Assembly: GCA_902780365.1 (NCBI GenBank)
Contig: CACZFE010000010.1
Coordinates: forward strand, 1 to 17,089
Source of the DNA: an uncultured Spirochaetales bacterium
GTDB lineage: Bacteria; UBP6; UBA1177
DNA length: 17,089 nt
Direction: 5' to 3'
Shown in pieces: positions 1 through 9,300 of the stretch. The translations under genes were made by a program, and so were the position numbers. The notes under the pieces are model-generated. The model saw nothing but the letters and a program-made list of their open reading frames with translations, searched no databases and had not been told where the DNA came from. How positions within the stretch are numbered: the stretch's first letter is position 1; each line of letters begins with the position of its first letter.

Positions 1-3000
1 TCTACAAGAATTACTCCGCCGTATCCTGCTCCGGGACCACCTGAAACATTTATTTCACTCCAGGCTGCTGTTTTTGTATCGAATGACAGGAATCGCTCAC
101 TTGCGCCATTTGAATCCTGTCCGCCGAAAATATAGAGTTTCTGATCCATTTCACTATATGCGGCAAAACTGTTGGCAAGACCGCTTGTCGGAATGTTTGT
201 AATGAGCTGGGGAGAAGTCATATTGTTCAAGTCAAGCAGATAAACTTTGGTGTTGAAAGAGGTTTCCCCTGTTTGTCCTCCGAATGCAAAATATTCGTGT
301 TCGCTCTTTTTGACTAATCTGAAATATCTGCCGAGGTCAATTGTTGCGACAGATTCCCACTTTCTTCCGGTTCGTGCATCTTCAAGGCGGTATATTCTTG
401 AAACTCCGTTTTGGTCAACTGCACCAATGAGATAGATTTTGTCATTTTCATCGTCATAAACCATTGAAGCTCCGGCTGTTAGAGCTGGTGAATTCGGATC
501 CGTTTCATCAAGTATTTCAGACATGAAAGTAACAACTTCCGTTTCAGGATTGTATGTTCCGACATAAAGGATGCCAGCCAGAGAAGTGCTTCTCGGAATT
601 AGCGAAACGCTTCCGCCCCAAGCGTAAATCTGCATCTGACCGTTTTTGATAACTGCTGTTGCTGCAGCTCCTGATGTCAAAGTTCGAAGACTTGAATCAG
701 CATATTCAAAAGAAGAACCCTTGAAAAACTCTTTAGCGAAATGATCTGCTGTCAGCATATCCCAAACATCTGGAGCCGGATCGCCTGGCTTGCCGAAATC
801 ACGAATCATAACGGGGTATGGATAGAGATATTCAAGCCGGATTGGCGGCAACCCCATATTAAAATCTATATTTGGATCAATCAACATGTCTGAAAAAGGT
901 CTGAACTTCAATGTAAGCTGCTTTGATATCCGCCAACTGCCTGGATCTTGGCAGGTTTTTATAATTTCTGAAGAACCTGTTCCGTCGCAATCATACGGGA
1001 TCAGTTTATTATTTTCCATCAACTGTCGGTTTATTTCAGTATAGTTTCCCTGTTCAAAAGGAAGTTTCTCTTCCGAACTGATATCCTGCCAATGTGAAAA
1101 TCGGAGGAATACTTTTGCAGAATCTTTATTCCAATTGGGATAATCTGCTGCAATCTGTTTCCACCACTTCCATATCGGGATGCTTCTTTGCCCTTTCGGA
1201 AAATGTTCTCCATGTTCGAACGGAATGTTGCACATATAATCAGGAATATCTTCGTTGCCGTTTTTACAAACTTTAACATGTTCATCGAAAAATTTGCCTT
1301 CATCAATGTCTATTATTTTCCAATTTTTTTCTCCATTGCCGTTATCCGTTACAAATTTCTGATGTGACGGACATTTTCCTTCTTCACTCATGCACAAATT
1401 TTCACCTTGATTTTCACAATAACAGTATTCAATGATAGCATATCTGTTTTTAAGTTCTTCTGTTTTGGTCTCAAGTTCACTACTTGTCAAACCGGCATTA
1501 TTTAAATTGTCAAGATTCTGGAAAGTTTTGAAAGGAAGCGGAATTTTTCCGGGAACAAAATATGAAATAGGATGCTCTTTTATTTCGTCAGGTGTTTTCC
1601 CGGGAATTGTATTCAGAAATAGATAACCGTATTCGGCATTGTCTGCCAGAAACGCCCTCGTTGCTTCTTCTTCCATAAATTTATATTTGCCGGATTTCAG
1701 ATTGTAATGGATGAATTTCGAATTCCAGCTATCATTAAGAAAACTTGAAAGAGTTATTTTTCCGTCATTAGAATTCGACTTCCAGATGCTGTATAGAAAA
1801 GGCATAGTGTTGTCTCCAGCCTCTATTAGTTTGGGCGGCAGCCAGAAAAATGCGTAATTAAGCCATATCCTTTCAGAATTTCGAAAAAGAATTGTGTCGA
1901 CTTTCTGCCAGCGAAACGCATCCGGGCTTGCTAAAACAACAAATCCTTTTTTGTTTTCATGTGTGTAGCTATCAATAGTTTCATTAAGCGGAGCTGTCAT
2001 CCAGTAAAGATCACGGTGTTTTACTATAGATTCCGCTCCCATGGCTTGCAACGGATAAAAGCCGTATAAAGGTTCTGCTTTACTCATATCTTTTTCCCAT
2101 CTTGCTATTCCGTTGGTTATTCCCGCAAAATATTCGTAGGACGCGGCGCACTTGATTTCGCTTTCATAAGCTCGAACTCTGGCAATGTAAGCTTTTTGAG
2201 TCTTATGTATTAAATCATGATCTTCATCGTTACCGTTGTCATCATCTTCTTCCTCATCATTTTCTTCAGCATCATCATCGTTGCAAATTTCATAATAATC
2301 GACATCATTATCATCGTCGTTCTCATTGTCATCATTGTCATCGCTGACATCATTGCTGTTGCCGCAGTCAAAAGATATGAGTTTATCTACATCGACTTCT
2401 GCTTCCCCTGTTCCCATGAAATATATGTATTCTTTGCCATCATCCGGACTTAAAATATCATGATTGAGTCCATGAATTACGGTTACATTCGACATCTTTG
2501 ACAGGTTAGGCCACAAAATATGCCTGTTAGGATAATCTTGATAACAACCATTATCGATTTCCGTGGTGCTACAGGTTCGAGGTTGCGAAAACGGATTTTC
2601 TAACTGTTGGTCATTTGAAAATTTCACTCTGCACTCGTTTTCAAAATCATATATTCCAATGCCGATAGCGCTGTTCAAGTAATCAAATTTCAACTTCATT
2701 CTTTCTGAAACTGGGAGAAAAATTAAATTATCGGATAAAATAGGGTGAGACACTGCATTGTTGCAATATTTATCTTCATTTAGAAAATCCCAACCGTTGA
2801 CATTATATGGCACAAACAGTTTCTTGGACTCTTGCGAGCAAGTATCTCTGGAATCTTCTGGAGCTCCAGGACACGCATAGAAATAACCTCTAGGATAAAT
2901 GCCAATGAAACCATCAAAACCTTTCTCATAAGAATTTTTCCAAATCGACTTGCTTCTTCTAATATTCTCTTCCTTTGTTGAATAAAGTTGCGCTGAATAC

Positions 3001-3869
3001 TCATCCTGCTCTCCGGTGCCGCCTGTTTCTCCAGTATTCGTCCGGAATTTTACTTTATATTGAGTTTCGTTGCCTGTTCCATCAGTGTCTAGTTCCGCAG
3101 CCAAAAAGATATTACTCGTGCCATTATTATATTTCTTACCGTTGTTTTCTGGTATATTTTGACCGTCAGAAGAAAAATATTCCAAAGAAGCGTATGTGCT
3201 CACCATGTCGAACATACAGAAATTTTCGCATCTTTCCTCTTTGTTGTTTTGATTGAAATTCATATAGTCAAATATATCATTGTATTCTCCCTCTATGGCA
3301 TCACTTGCATTGCAATACGAAAAACATTCCGAATATTTATTTTTGTTGACTGTTTCACTCAAACAATTTTTTGCACATTTTTCATCATTGCAACTACCGT
3401 GTTCTTGAGTACAATTTTGCTTACAGATATCATGGGAAATTGTTGCCAAATAGTTTCCGCCAAATGGTGAAAAATAATGCTGTTTCTCGATTTCAGCCGC
3501 ATTATTTTCGACCTCAAAATCTAGCAATGTTTCACTTCCGTTTGAAATTTTACTCATAATTTTATGCGATGGAGTTGGGTCTCGCATAAAAAAATAAGTA
3601 TCTCCGAAAAAGAGATATTTCAGGTTGTTTTCTTCTTTATCTGGAACAGGCCATCCCATATCAGTTTCATATAAGAGTGGACGCTCGTCATAATAACTGA
3701 CAACAAAGCCATAACTCTCTTGATAATATCCGAAAGGCAGAAGATAGGTATTCTTGTTGTCTCCAGAACCCGGTCCGGTTACCCAGCCGTCATACGAAAT
3801 CCAATTTGTTTCATCAGCAAATAGTGCAAACGAAACAAAAATGATTACGACAAAAATCATCTTTTTCAT
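1..3869 (-). CDS. Very large secreted Cys-rich protein with C-terminal kelch-like repeats (3' end beyond window)
   Basis: The reading frame is open from an ATG at 3869 to the left edge, giving 1289 codons with no stop seen. It starts MKKMIFVVIIFVSFALFADE, a Sec signal peptide, after GGAGGTACGCC, a good Shine-Dalgarno. Visible layout: a region with an FFGDTYFF motif near residues 85-95, faintly like DUF4185-type propellers; four CX3C motifs at about 149-218; DxDGTG motifs at about 261 and 960; an Asp/Asn/Glu-rich tract at about 502-552; and kelch-like blades from about 1140 onward, each with a KxYxxGG or YFAFGG strand, a later aromatic and a final Trp (for example KLYIFGGQDSNG). Kelch blades usually form a beta-propeller for protein or glycan binding. 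The start lies 25 nt after the stop of the FGE-fold lipoprotein gene, so the two are probably co-transcribed. The function is not recognised; an extracellular binding or structural role is inferred. The true C-terminus is outside the window. Confidence 0.85.
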   Translation of the reverse strand, partial: MKKMIFVVIIFVSFALFADETNWISYDGWVTGPGSGDNKNTYLLPFGYYQESYGFVVSYYDERPLLYETDMGWPVPDKEENNLKYLFFGDTYFFMRDPTPSHKIMSKISNGSETLLDFEVENNAAEIEKQHYFSPFGGNYLATISHDICKQNCTQEHGSCNDEKCAKNCLSETVNKNKYSECFSYCNASDAIEGEYNDIFDYMNFNQNNKEERCENFCMFDMVSTYASLEYFSSDGQNIPENNGKKYNNGTSNIFLAAELDTDGTGNETQYKVKFRTNTGETGGTGEQDEYSAQLYSTKEENIRRSKSIWKNSYEKGFDGFIGIYPRGYFYACPGAPEDSRDTCSQESKKLFVPYNVNGWDFLNEDKYCNNAVSHPILSDNLIFLPVSERMKLKFDYLNSAIGIGIYDFENECRVKFSNDQQLENPFSQPRTCSTTEIDNGCYQDYPNRHILWPNLSKMSNVTVIHGLNHDILSPDDGKEYIYFMGTGEAEVDVDKLISFDCGNSNDVSDDNDDNENDDDNDVDYYEICNDDDAEENDEEEDDDNGNDEDHDLIHKTQKAYIARVRAYESEIKCAASYEYFAGITNGIARWEKDMSKAEPLYGFYPLQAMGAESIVKHRDLYWMTAPLNETIDSYTHENKKGFVVLASPDAFRWQKVDTILFRNSERIWLNYAFFWLPPKLIEAGDNTMPFLYSIWKSNSNDGKITLSSFLNDSWNSKFIHYNLKSGKYKFMEEEATRAFLADNAEYGYLFLNTIPGKTPDEIKEHPISYFVPGKIPLPFKTFQNLDNLNNAGLTSSELETKTEELKNRYAIIEYCYCENQGENLCMSEEGKCPSHQKFVTDNGNGEKNWKIIDIDEGKFFDEHVKVCKNGNEDIPDYMCNIPFEHGEHFPKGQRSIPIWKWWKQIAADYPNWNKDSAKVFLRFSHWQDISSEEKLPFEQGNYTEINRQLMENNKLIPYDCDGTGSSEIIKTCQDPGSWRISKQLTLKFRPFSDMLIDPNIDFNMGLPPIRLEYLYPYPVMIRDFGKPGDPAPDVWDMLTADHFAKEFFKGSSFEYADSSLRTLTSGAAATAVIKNGQMQIYAWGGSVSLIPRSTSLAGILYVGTYNPETEVVTFMSEILDETDPNSPALTAGASMVYDDENDKIYLIGAVDQNGVSRIYRLEDARTGRKWESVATIDLGRYFRLVKKSEHEYFAFGGQTGETSFNTKVYLLDLNNMTSPQLITNIPTSGLANSFAAYSEMDQKLYIFGGQDSNGASERFLSFDTKTAAWSEINVSGGPGAGYGGVILV

Positions 3870-3894
3870 GGCGTACCTCCAAAAATAAAGTTAG

Positions 3895-6159
3895 TTAAGG
3901 CTTTATTTCATCTTCAGTTTCCTCTATATCTTTCACACATCTGAATCCTATGCGGAACGAATGCGTCCACGGAGTCCATGGATACCGCATGACAAGCTCT
4001 GCTCCTGACCAGTCGCCACCACCTTTCGAGACAAGCAAATCTCCTCCGAACTTGCCATGACACGGCGGATTATCACACAAATTTTTTGTCCATTCACTCG
4101 TTGTCCATTCAGTTACATTGCCGGACATATCCATGATTCCGCTGACTGTTTTATCTTTCGGGAAAGTTCCAACCTCAACTAAATCCCAACCGACCATTCC
4201 CGGATAACCGAACCCGACATTGGCATAATAACTGTCAGGGTATGTCGAAGAATCAGGCTTTTCCTCTCCCCACAAATATGTTTTTTCTTCACCGTCCCAT
4301 GTTGCCTTCATCCATTCAAATTCGGTCGGAAGTCTTTTTCCAAGCCAGTTGCAGTAGTTCTGGGCTTCGAATTGATTAATGTAGAGCACAGGAAAATTAT
4401 CGTAAAATGGATTGTCGTAGTAATCAAGAACAGTTAAAGAACGCTTTCTAAGAGGCTCAACACACGCTTTTGCTGCAACACACTGGGCATATTTGCCGTT
4501 TGTGACTTCAAAAACATCCATTTTAAAAGGTTTCTCGATTTCATATTCTTTGCCGTCATAGATGAATGTTCCTGCTTCAATAAGCACCATTTCTTCATCT
4601 GTGCTTGTTCCGGCAAACCCTTTGCATACGCCCTCAATGCAGACATCGAACAAAGTTGTATCGTCGTCATCGTCACACCTTTCGTGATTCGGAATGAAAT
4701 GACATTCTCCGTCAGTTACGAAATAGCGATTATCCGTGCATGGATTGTTGTCTTCACAAATTTCATCTGCATTTTCAGGCAGTTTCGGCAAATCGGGAAG
4801 TTTGGCAAGTTTATCCGGAAAATAACCGTCTTCAAATATATATCTGTCTTTGATAACGGGTCTATCGCTGGTTCTTTCCCAAAGTTCGATACGTTCTCCT
4901 GTTTCAATGTTTAAGGCATAACAAACTCCCGTTGAAGTCTGCTCGGTTTCGTTGGCTAAATAAACGAAATACGGGTATTCAAAACTCGGCCTCGTGAAAT
5001 TGCCTTCAAAAATCCCTTTTATTTCAGGTGTCCACTTTTCTTCCCGTTTGTTTTTGAGGTTAAAATTGTAAATTTCCATACCGCTAAGTTTGCCGGGATA
5101 ATTAGCATAGTAAACTAGATCTCTTCCTGATTCTACCATGGCATAATCGATAGAAATAGTTGGGGTTTCACCTACATGCATAAAAACACTTAGTGGACTA
5201 ACTTTGAATGTTTCCAAGTCTACAATCCAAGCGGTTTCATCCAACTCATCTTTTGACAATCCTTCTCCAATATATCGACCTTGGCAGACAAGGTGTTTGC
5301 CGTCAATGTTTGGAACATCGCCACATTTTAAATTGGAAATCTTTTTTGTAGTGTTGGTTTCTAAATTTAAGATTAATGGGTTATCTGATATACCATCAAT
5401 AAAAACAACATAAGGATAAGCTAGTTTCATTCGACCATGACTGCCCCAGTTGGTAAGTTCTGCTATTTCATTGTTTTTTAAATCAGCAATTAAAAGTTTA
5501 TCAGATTTTGTCCAATCGGATTGCAATCCGTCCCAAACATTAAAAACTATTTTGTTTCCATCAACTGCAAAAAAATGATTAACAAATTTAGAGACCACAA
5601 TTTCATAAACATATTCATCTTTTCGGTTGCATCCATAAATGTTGGGGCAATAGGTATCGCCATCAAAACATTGGGGCGAATCGTTCGGATGTAAAACGAA
5701 AAACACAAAATCATCGTTTATATCCATTGATTCATCTGTATCTCCCAACGAATTGTTTGATTCAAGCACTGTCACATATTCGTTTTCTGCGGGATTTGCT
5801 TTGCATTTGACATTGGTTTTTACCGGGCCGAAGCAGAGACGAGAGTTTGCCTGCCCGGGATAGACTTCAATGCAGTTGTCGGGGAGAGGCCCGTAGTCTT
5901 CATCATTTGTGTCAGTGTCAGAATCGTTTTTTCCGGAATCTGAATCATGGTCGGTGTCTTTATCCGCTTTTTCATCCGAATCATCAATAAAATCTGAATC
6001 TTGCAAATCAAAATCTGCATCTTCGATGATCGTTAGGTCATCGGAATCCGTGTGGCTGTCAGAATCGTTATCCGAGTCATTCTGCGATTTTGACGAGGAG
6101 CAGGAAAACAAGAAAAGCAGACCTAAGATAGCTAAAAATAGTCTTAAATGGATCGGCAT
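3895..6159 (-). CDS. Surface lipoprotein: Ser/Asp linker, beta-propeller, Cys-rich repeat, FGE-sulfatase-fold domain
   Basis: 754 residues. The N-terminus ends in a lipobox LFSC with the lipidated Cys at position 20. A Ser/Asp-rich linker (about 21-90) follows, presumably a spacer from the membrane. Residues about 110-455 contain repeated strand motifs such as YPYVVFIDG, GRDLVYYANYP and YPYFVYLANE, suggesting a six-bladed TolB/WD-like propeller. Residues 468-512 hold a Cys-rich segment (CEDNNPCTDN through GVCKGF). Residues about 523-741 match the formylglycine-generating-enzyme/SUMF1 fold (PF03781): MVLIEAGTF, LPTEFEWMKA, GNVTEW and terminal GFRCVKD. The catalytic/copper Cys pair of true FGE, which lies between the GG-W strand and GFRC, is absent; this stretch reads SGAELVMRYPWTPW. 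A binding or structural role is therefore more likely than sulfatase activation. An AGGGGG sequence sits 5 nt before the ATG. It has its own promoter-like sequence at 6200-6227 and is followed by the large kelch-like gene. Confidence 0.9.
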   Translation of the reverse strand: MPIHLRLFLAILGLLFLFSCSSSKSQNDSDNDSDSHTDSDDLTIIEDADFDLQDSDFIDDSDEKADKDTDHDSDSGKNDSDTDTNDEDYGPLPDNCIEVYPGQANSRLCFGPVKTNVKCKANPAENEYVTVLESNNSLGDTDESMDINDDFVFFVLHPNDSPQCFDGDTYCPNIYGCNRKDEYVYEIVVSKFVNHFFAVDGNKIVFNVWDGLQSDWTKSDKLLIADLKNNEIAELTNWGSHGRMKLAYPYVVFIDGISDNPLILNLETNTTKKISNLKCGDVPNIDGKHLVCQGRYIGEGLSKDELDETAWIVDLETFKVSPLSVFMHVGETPTISIDYAMVESGRDLVYYANYPGKLSGMEIYNFNLKNKREEKWTPEIKGIFEGNFTRPSFEYPYFVYLANETEQTSTGVCYALNIETGERIELWERTSDRPVIKDRYIFEDGYFPDKLAKLPDLPKLPENADEICEDNNPCTDNRYFVTDGECHFIPNHERCDDDDDTTLFDVCIEGVCKGFAGTSTDEEMVLIEAGTFIYDGKEYEIEKPFKMDVFEVTNGKYAQCVAAKACVEPLRKRSLTVLDYYDNPFYDNFPVLYINQFEAQNYCNWLGKRLPTEFEWMKATWDGEEKTYLWGEEKPDSSTYPDSYYANVGFGYPGMVGWDLVEVGTFPKDKTVSGIMDMSGNVTEWTTSEWTKNLCDNPPCHGKFGGDLLVSKGGGDWSGAELVMRYPWTPWTHSFRIGFRCVKDIEETEDEIKP

Positions 6160-6199
6160 TTGAACCCCCTGAGCATTATTATGTAAAATCCTGTTAAAT

Positions 6200-6227
6200 A
6201 GTTTATTTTTTATTGAATTGGAGTCAA
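6200..6227 (-). promoter_or_regulatory. Sigma-70-type promoter candidate for the FGE-fold lipoprotein operon
   Basis: On the minus strand, TTGACT (6222-6227) is followed by a 16-nt spacer and TAAACT (6200-6205), in a very AT-rich stretch about 40 nt before the start codon at 6159. The -35 is strong and the -10 weak. It lies just downstream of a terminator-like hairpin, as expected for a new transcription unit. Confidence 0.5.
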
Positions 6228-6248
6228 GTGAAAAAAGGGGGAATTTAT

Positions 6249-6271
6249 AAAAAAATCAAAGATTTCTTTGA
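6249..6271 (-). terminator. Weak rho-independent terminator after the protease gene
   Basis: Minus-strand TCAAAG-AAAT-CTTTGA forms a perfect 6-bp stem with a 4-nt loop and is followed by seven T residues. The stem is AT-rich, so termination may be partial. It sits 32-54 nt after the protease stop codon. Confidence 0.5.
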
Positions 6272-6297
6272 GATTCTTCGTTTCACTCAGAATGACT
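6266..6297. repeat. Dispersed intergenic repeat of the CATTCTGAG...GAAGAATC type
   Basis: The minus strand reads GTCATTCTGAGTGAAACGA followed by AGAATCTCAAAG. It closely resembles a short imperfect inverted repeat (ATTCT...AGAAT) that I recall from intergenic regions of many bacterial genomes, with GTCATTCTGAGCGAAGCGA as its usual beginning. The copy starts 5 nt after the protease stop codon and abuts the terminator-like stem. The family assignment is from memory and rests on one copy in this window. Confidence 0.5.
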
Positions 6298-6302
6298 GGT
6301 GC

Positions 6303-9300
6303 TTACCACCCGTCATCGGAGCAATTATTTGTATTGTAGCCGTCACATGTTGAATTACAGGTGGCTGTTCCGCTGACATAACTTGAATCCAGTTCTTCGC
6401 AGTCAATCTGTCCTCCGTCACAGACTTCGTCACCTTCGACTATGCCGTTTCCGCAGATGGCAGGAACATCATTGCTGGTTGAAATCCAGATAGTGTTTTC
6501 ATCGTAAAAGTATGTATATCCGTCGAATGTGTAGACATCCTGAAGTTCTCTGATATCACCAGAAAGTTCGGTGAAAGAAATACCTCCGTCGCCATCGTCT
6601 TCAAACCGGTAGATTTCATCATCGCATGAAAGATAAAATCTGCCGCCAGAGCTTCCGACTTCTATTTCGAAGCATCCGAAGAACTCGTTAGCTTTCAAAG
6701 TCAGCGTCTCTGCATCGCGGATCTCCACCGGAGAGAACAAAGCATCTTTGTAAAGTCCGATTTCTCCGTTTTCTATCGCAAAATCGAGCACAGATCCGTT
6801 GTTTACCGAAGTGAGAACTGAAAGTGTTTCAAGGTCTCTGATTTTTATGCCGTTATCGTCACCGACATAAAGTTTGCCGTTGTAAACTTCTGCTTTGTAC
6901 TGGTAGTTGAGGACAGTCGAAATAAAGAGGATTTGCGTAAGTTCATCGGGATCACTTGCATCGAGTTTGTAGAGTCCGCCGTTTGTCGCTGCAAAAATAG
7001 AATCCCCATAAACTTCAAGGTCGTTGACTCTGCTGCTTGTCGAAAAAGATGAAACTAAAACAGGAAAGGTCGGATCGGAAATGTCGTAGACTTTGATTGC
7101 ATTGTTTGTTCCGGCATAAAGCCTGTCACCTTTTCCATCCAAGCTGTAAACAGTTGCTCCGGCAGAGAAAGAGTTGTACCACGGATGAGTGAAGGGAACA
7201 CATTCGCCGCTAATTGTAAGACCACCGGACACGGTATTTTCGGATTCGTTGAGGCAGAAAACGAGCGGATGACTTTCAAAAGAAACCCTTAAATTCTCGC
7301 CACTTACCGGGATGTTATCAAGGTCTATGACAAATTTCTGCATGGAATTTCCGACAGTGATGAACGGGTTCACAAGGACAAGATTGCCGTCATCAATCGC
7401 GGTGATGCTCAGCATTAAGACTTTGTCGTTTATGTTTTCGGCAACTGTAATCCAGTTGTTTGACACGTCTGGTTCCAGCATTATGATGTTGTTGTAAACT
7501 GCGAAATTAGGATCATATTGAGATTCGTTAAGATTCAAAACAGTGCTGATGTAATCGGTTGCACCACCGGAAACTATGATTTTGCCGTCAGCAGCGGTTA
7601 AATTATAGTCTTTTCTTGTCGGCTGAGTGGTATCACTTACGAGTGAAAGTGAATAGCCGAATTCGCTCTGATTATCAGATACAAGTTTGTAGACCACAAA
7701 ATTCGTTGTGGTATTTCCGCTGACATAAATATCGTTTCCGAGTGCGAAAATCCTTATATCTTCCAAATTTGTCGGAAATGCCGCAACTACTGAAAAATTA
7801 TAACCATTTTGTCCGTCACTTGAGATTTTTGTTATGTATGGTTGAAAGCTGTTGTTTCCGCTACCTGGAAGCATAGGAGTTGGAATTGAAAGATTGCCGC
7901 CGGCAAAATAAATATCGTTACCTTTGACAAGAGTGCTGCTTCCGCTCATTTCGGGATAATCGGAAATCGCTCCAAGAGCGGTTCCGTTTTGGAAAAGATA
8001 GAAAGTGTTGTTTTGTTTCGCGACATAAAACAAATTGCCGTTATTTTGGAATGCAACTTGATAGGTATAAGCAGGAATTTCTTTGGTTTCCGTAACGACT
8101 CTTTGCTGACGTGTGTCGTATCGGTAGTTTTTAAGATCAAGCGGAATAGGATGAAGTCCGAAACGGTCTATTAAGAGCCCGTTTATATTGATCAAATTGT
8201 CTATATTTTCAAAAGAACCTAGCAAATCCCACCAGTCAATTATTCCATTGCAGTCCTGATCTTTAGCGGCATTTTTTATTATCTGCGAAACACGACAGAT
8301 TTTCCACATTGGAGTCGCGTAGTTTTCAGCAGGCTGATCAAGGTCGGTTATCCAAATCTTACCAGGTTTACAACCTGTCCAACTTACAACTCCAGCAAGT
8401 CTGCCAGAATAATCAATAACAGAACTTCCTGAATGCCCATTTTGTATATCAGCATCTTTAAATGTTAAAATATCTTCAAAATGAGAATGTCCAAATCCTA
8501 CGGTCGCTCCATTAACAACTCTTCCAGTGTTGATAACTTTTAATCCTTTGTAGTTGAAGTTTACATTATTTTTATCTGTGGCATACCCTGGAAATCCGAT
8601 AATATTTAAAACAGTATTTTCTTGAAGAATAGAAGTGTTTACTCTTGCCCATCCTCTGAATCCATTTGTGTTGTCTGGAAGCTCCCAAGGTCTAAATAAA
8701 AATATTGCAGATGTATTTTGGGAAAGCTGATTATTTTGAGAAATCCATGGCCAAGGATCATAATATTCAGACGGCCAATCACCGCTATCATTTGTTTTCA
8801 GCTTATATATAGCATAATCAACATTATTCGTATTAAAAACCAAGTGAAAATCTGTCGGCCATCTTAATTCTGACGCTGTAATAATTTTTTTGTTGATATC
8901 ATTGTTGTCATTATCTTCATATTCTTCACTTGGACAGATCTTTTTCCAACCGTTTTCCTGTGATCCATCATCATTGCAAGAGGAGTCTATCTGGAAATAT
9001 GCCGGATGTTTAGTATGATTTAAATATCCTCCCGGTTCACCATATTGCTTATAATTTCCAGCATTGTCTAAATATCCGTTAATAGATACTCTAGGATATT
9101 TAAGTGTATTATTGGGGTTGTTGTTCATTCCATTGTCGCCCTCATTGTTTTCAAGATCTGCCATTTGATAGCCGAACAAAACGCCAACATTTTCCATTCT
9201 CGCACATCCTTCTTCCGTCTGCACTTTTCCCTTTACTGCACAATGTCCTGCCGTTATAAAATAATTCCGTCCAATCAGTGTTCCGCTACAACCTACATCA

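Noticed and set aside
2230..2345. (ATC)n microsatellite suggesting phase variation
   Set aside because: The triplets are heavily interrupted and length change in triplets would not shift the frame; no pure tandem run is long enough to suggest slippage.
2217..2453. Plus-strand Ile/Val/Phe-rich reading frame resembling a membrane peptide
   Set aside because: It is the antisense of the Asp/Asn-rich tract of the large minus-strand gene, where (ATC)n-like codons read as Ile/Val; no ribosome-binding site of its own is seen.
3895..4600. Functional formylglycine-generating enzyme
   Set aside because: The catalytic cysteine pair is absent and no sulfatase gene is present in the window.
5909..6163. 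Plus-strand Ser/Glu-rich reading frame opposite the lipoprotein start
   Set aside because: It mirrors the Ser/Asp linker codons of the minus-strand lipoprotein and has no homology or start signal.
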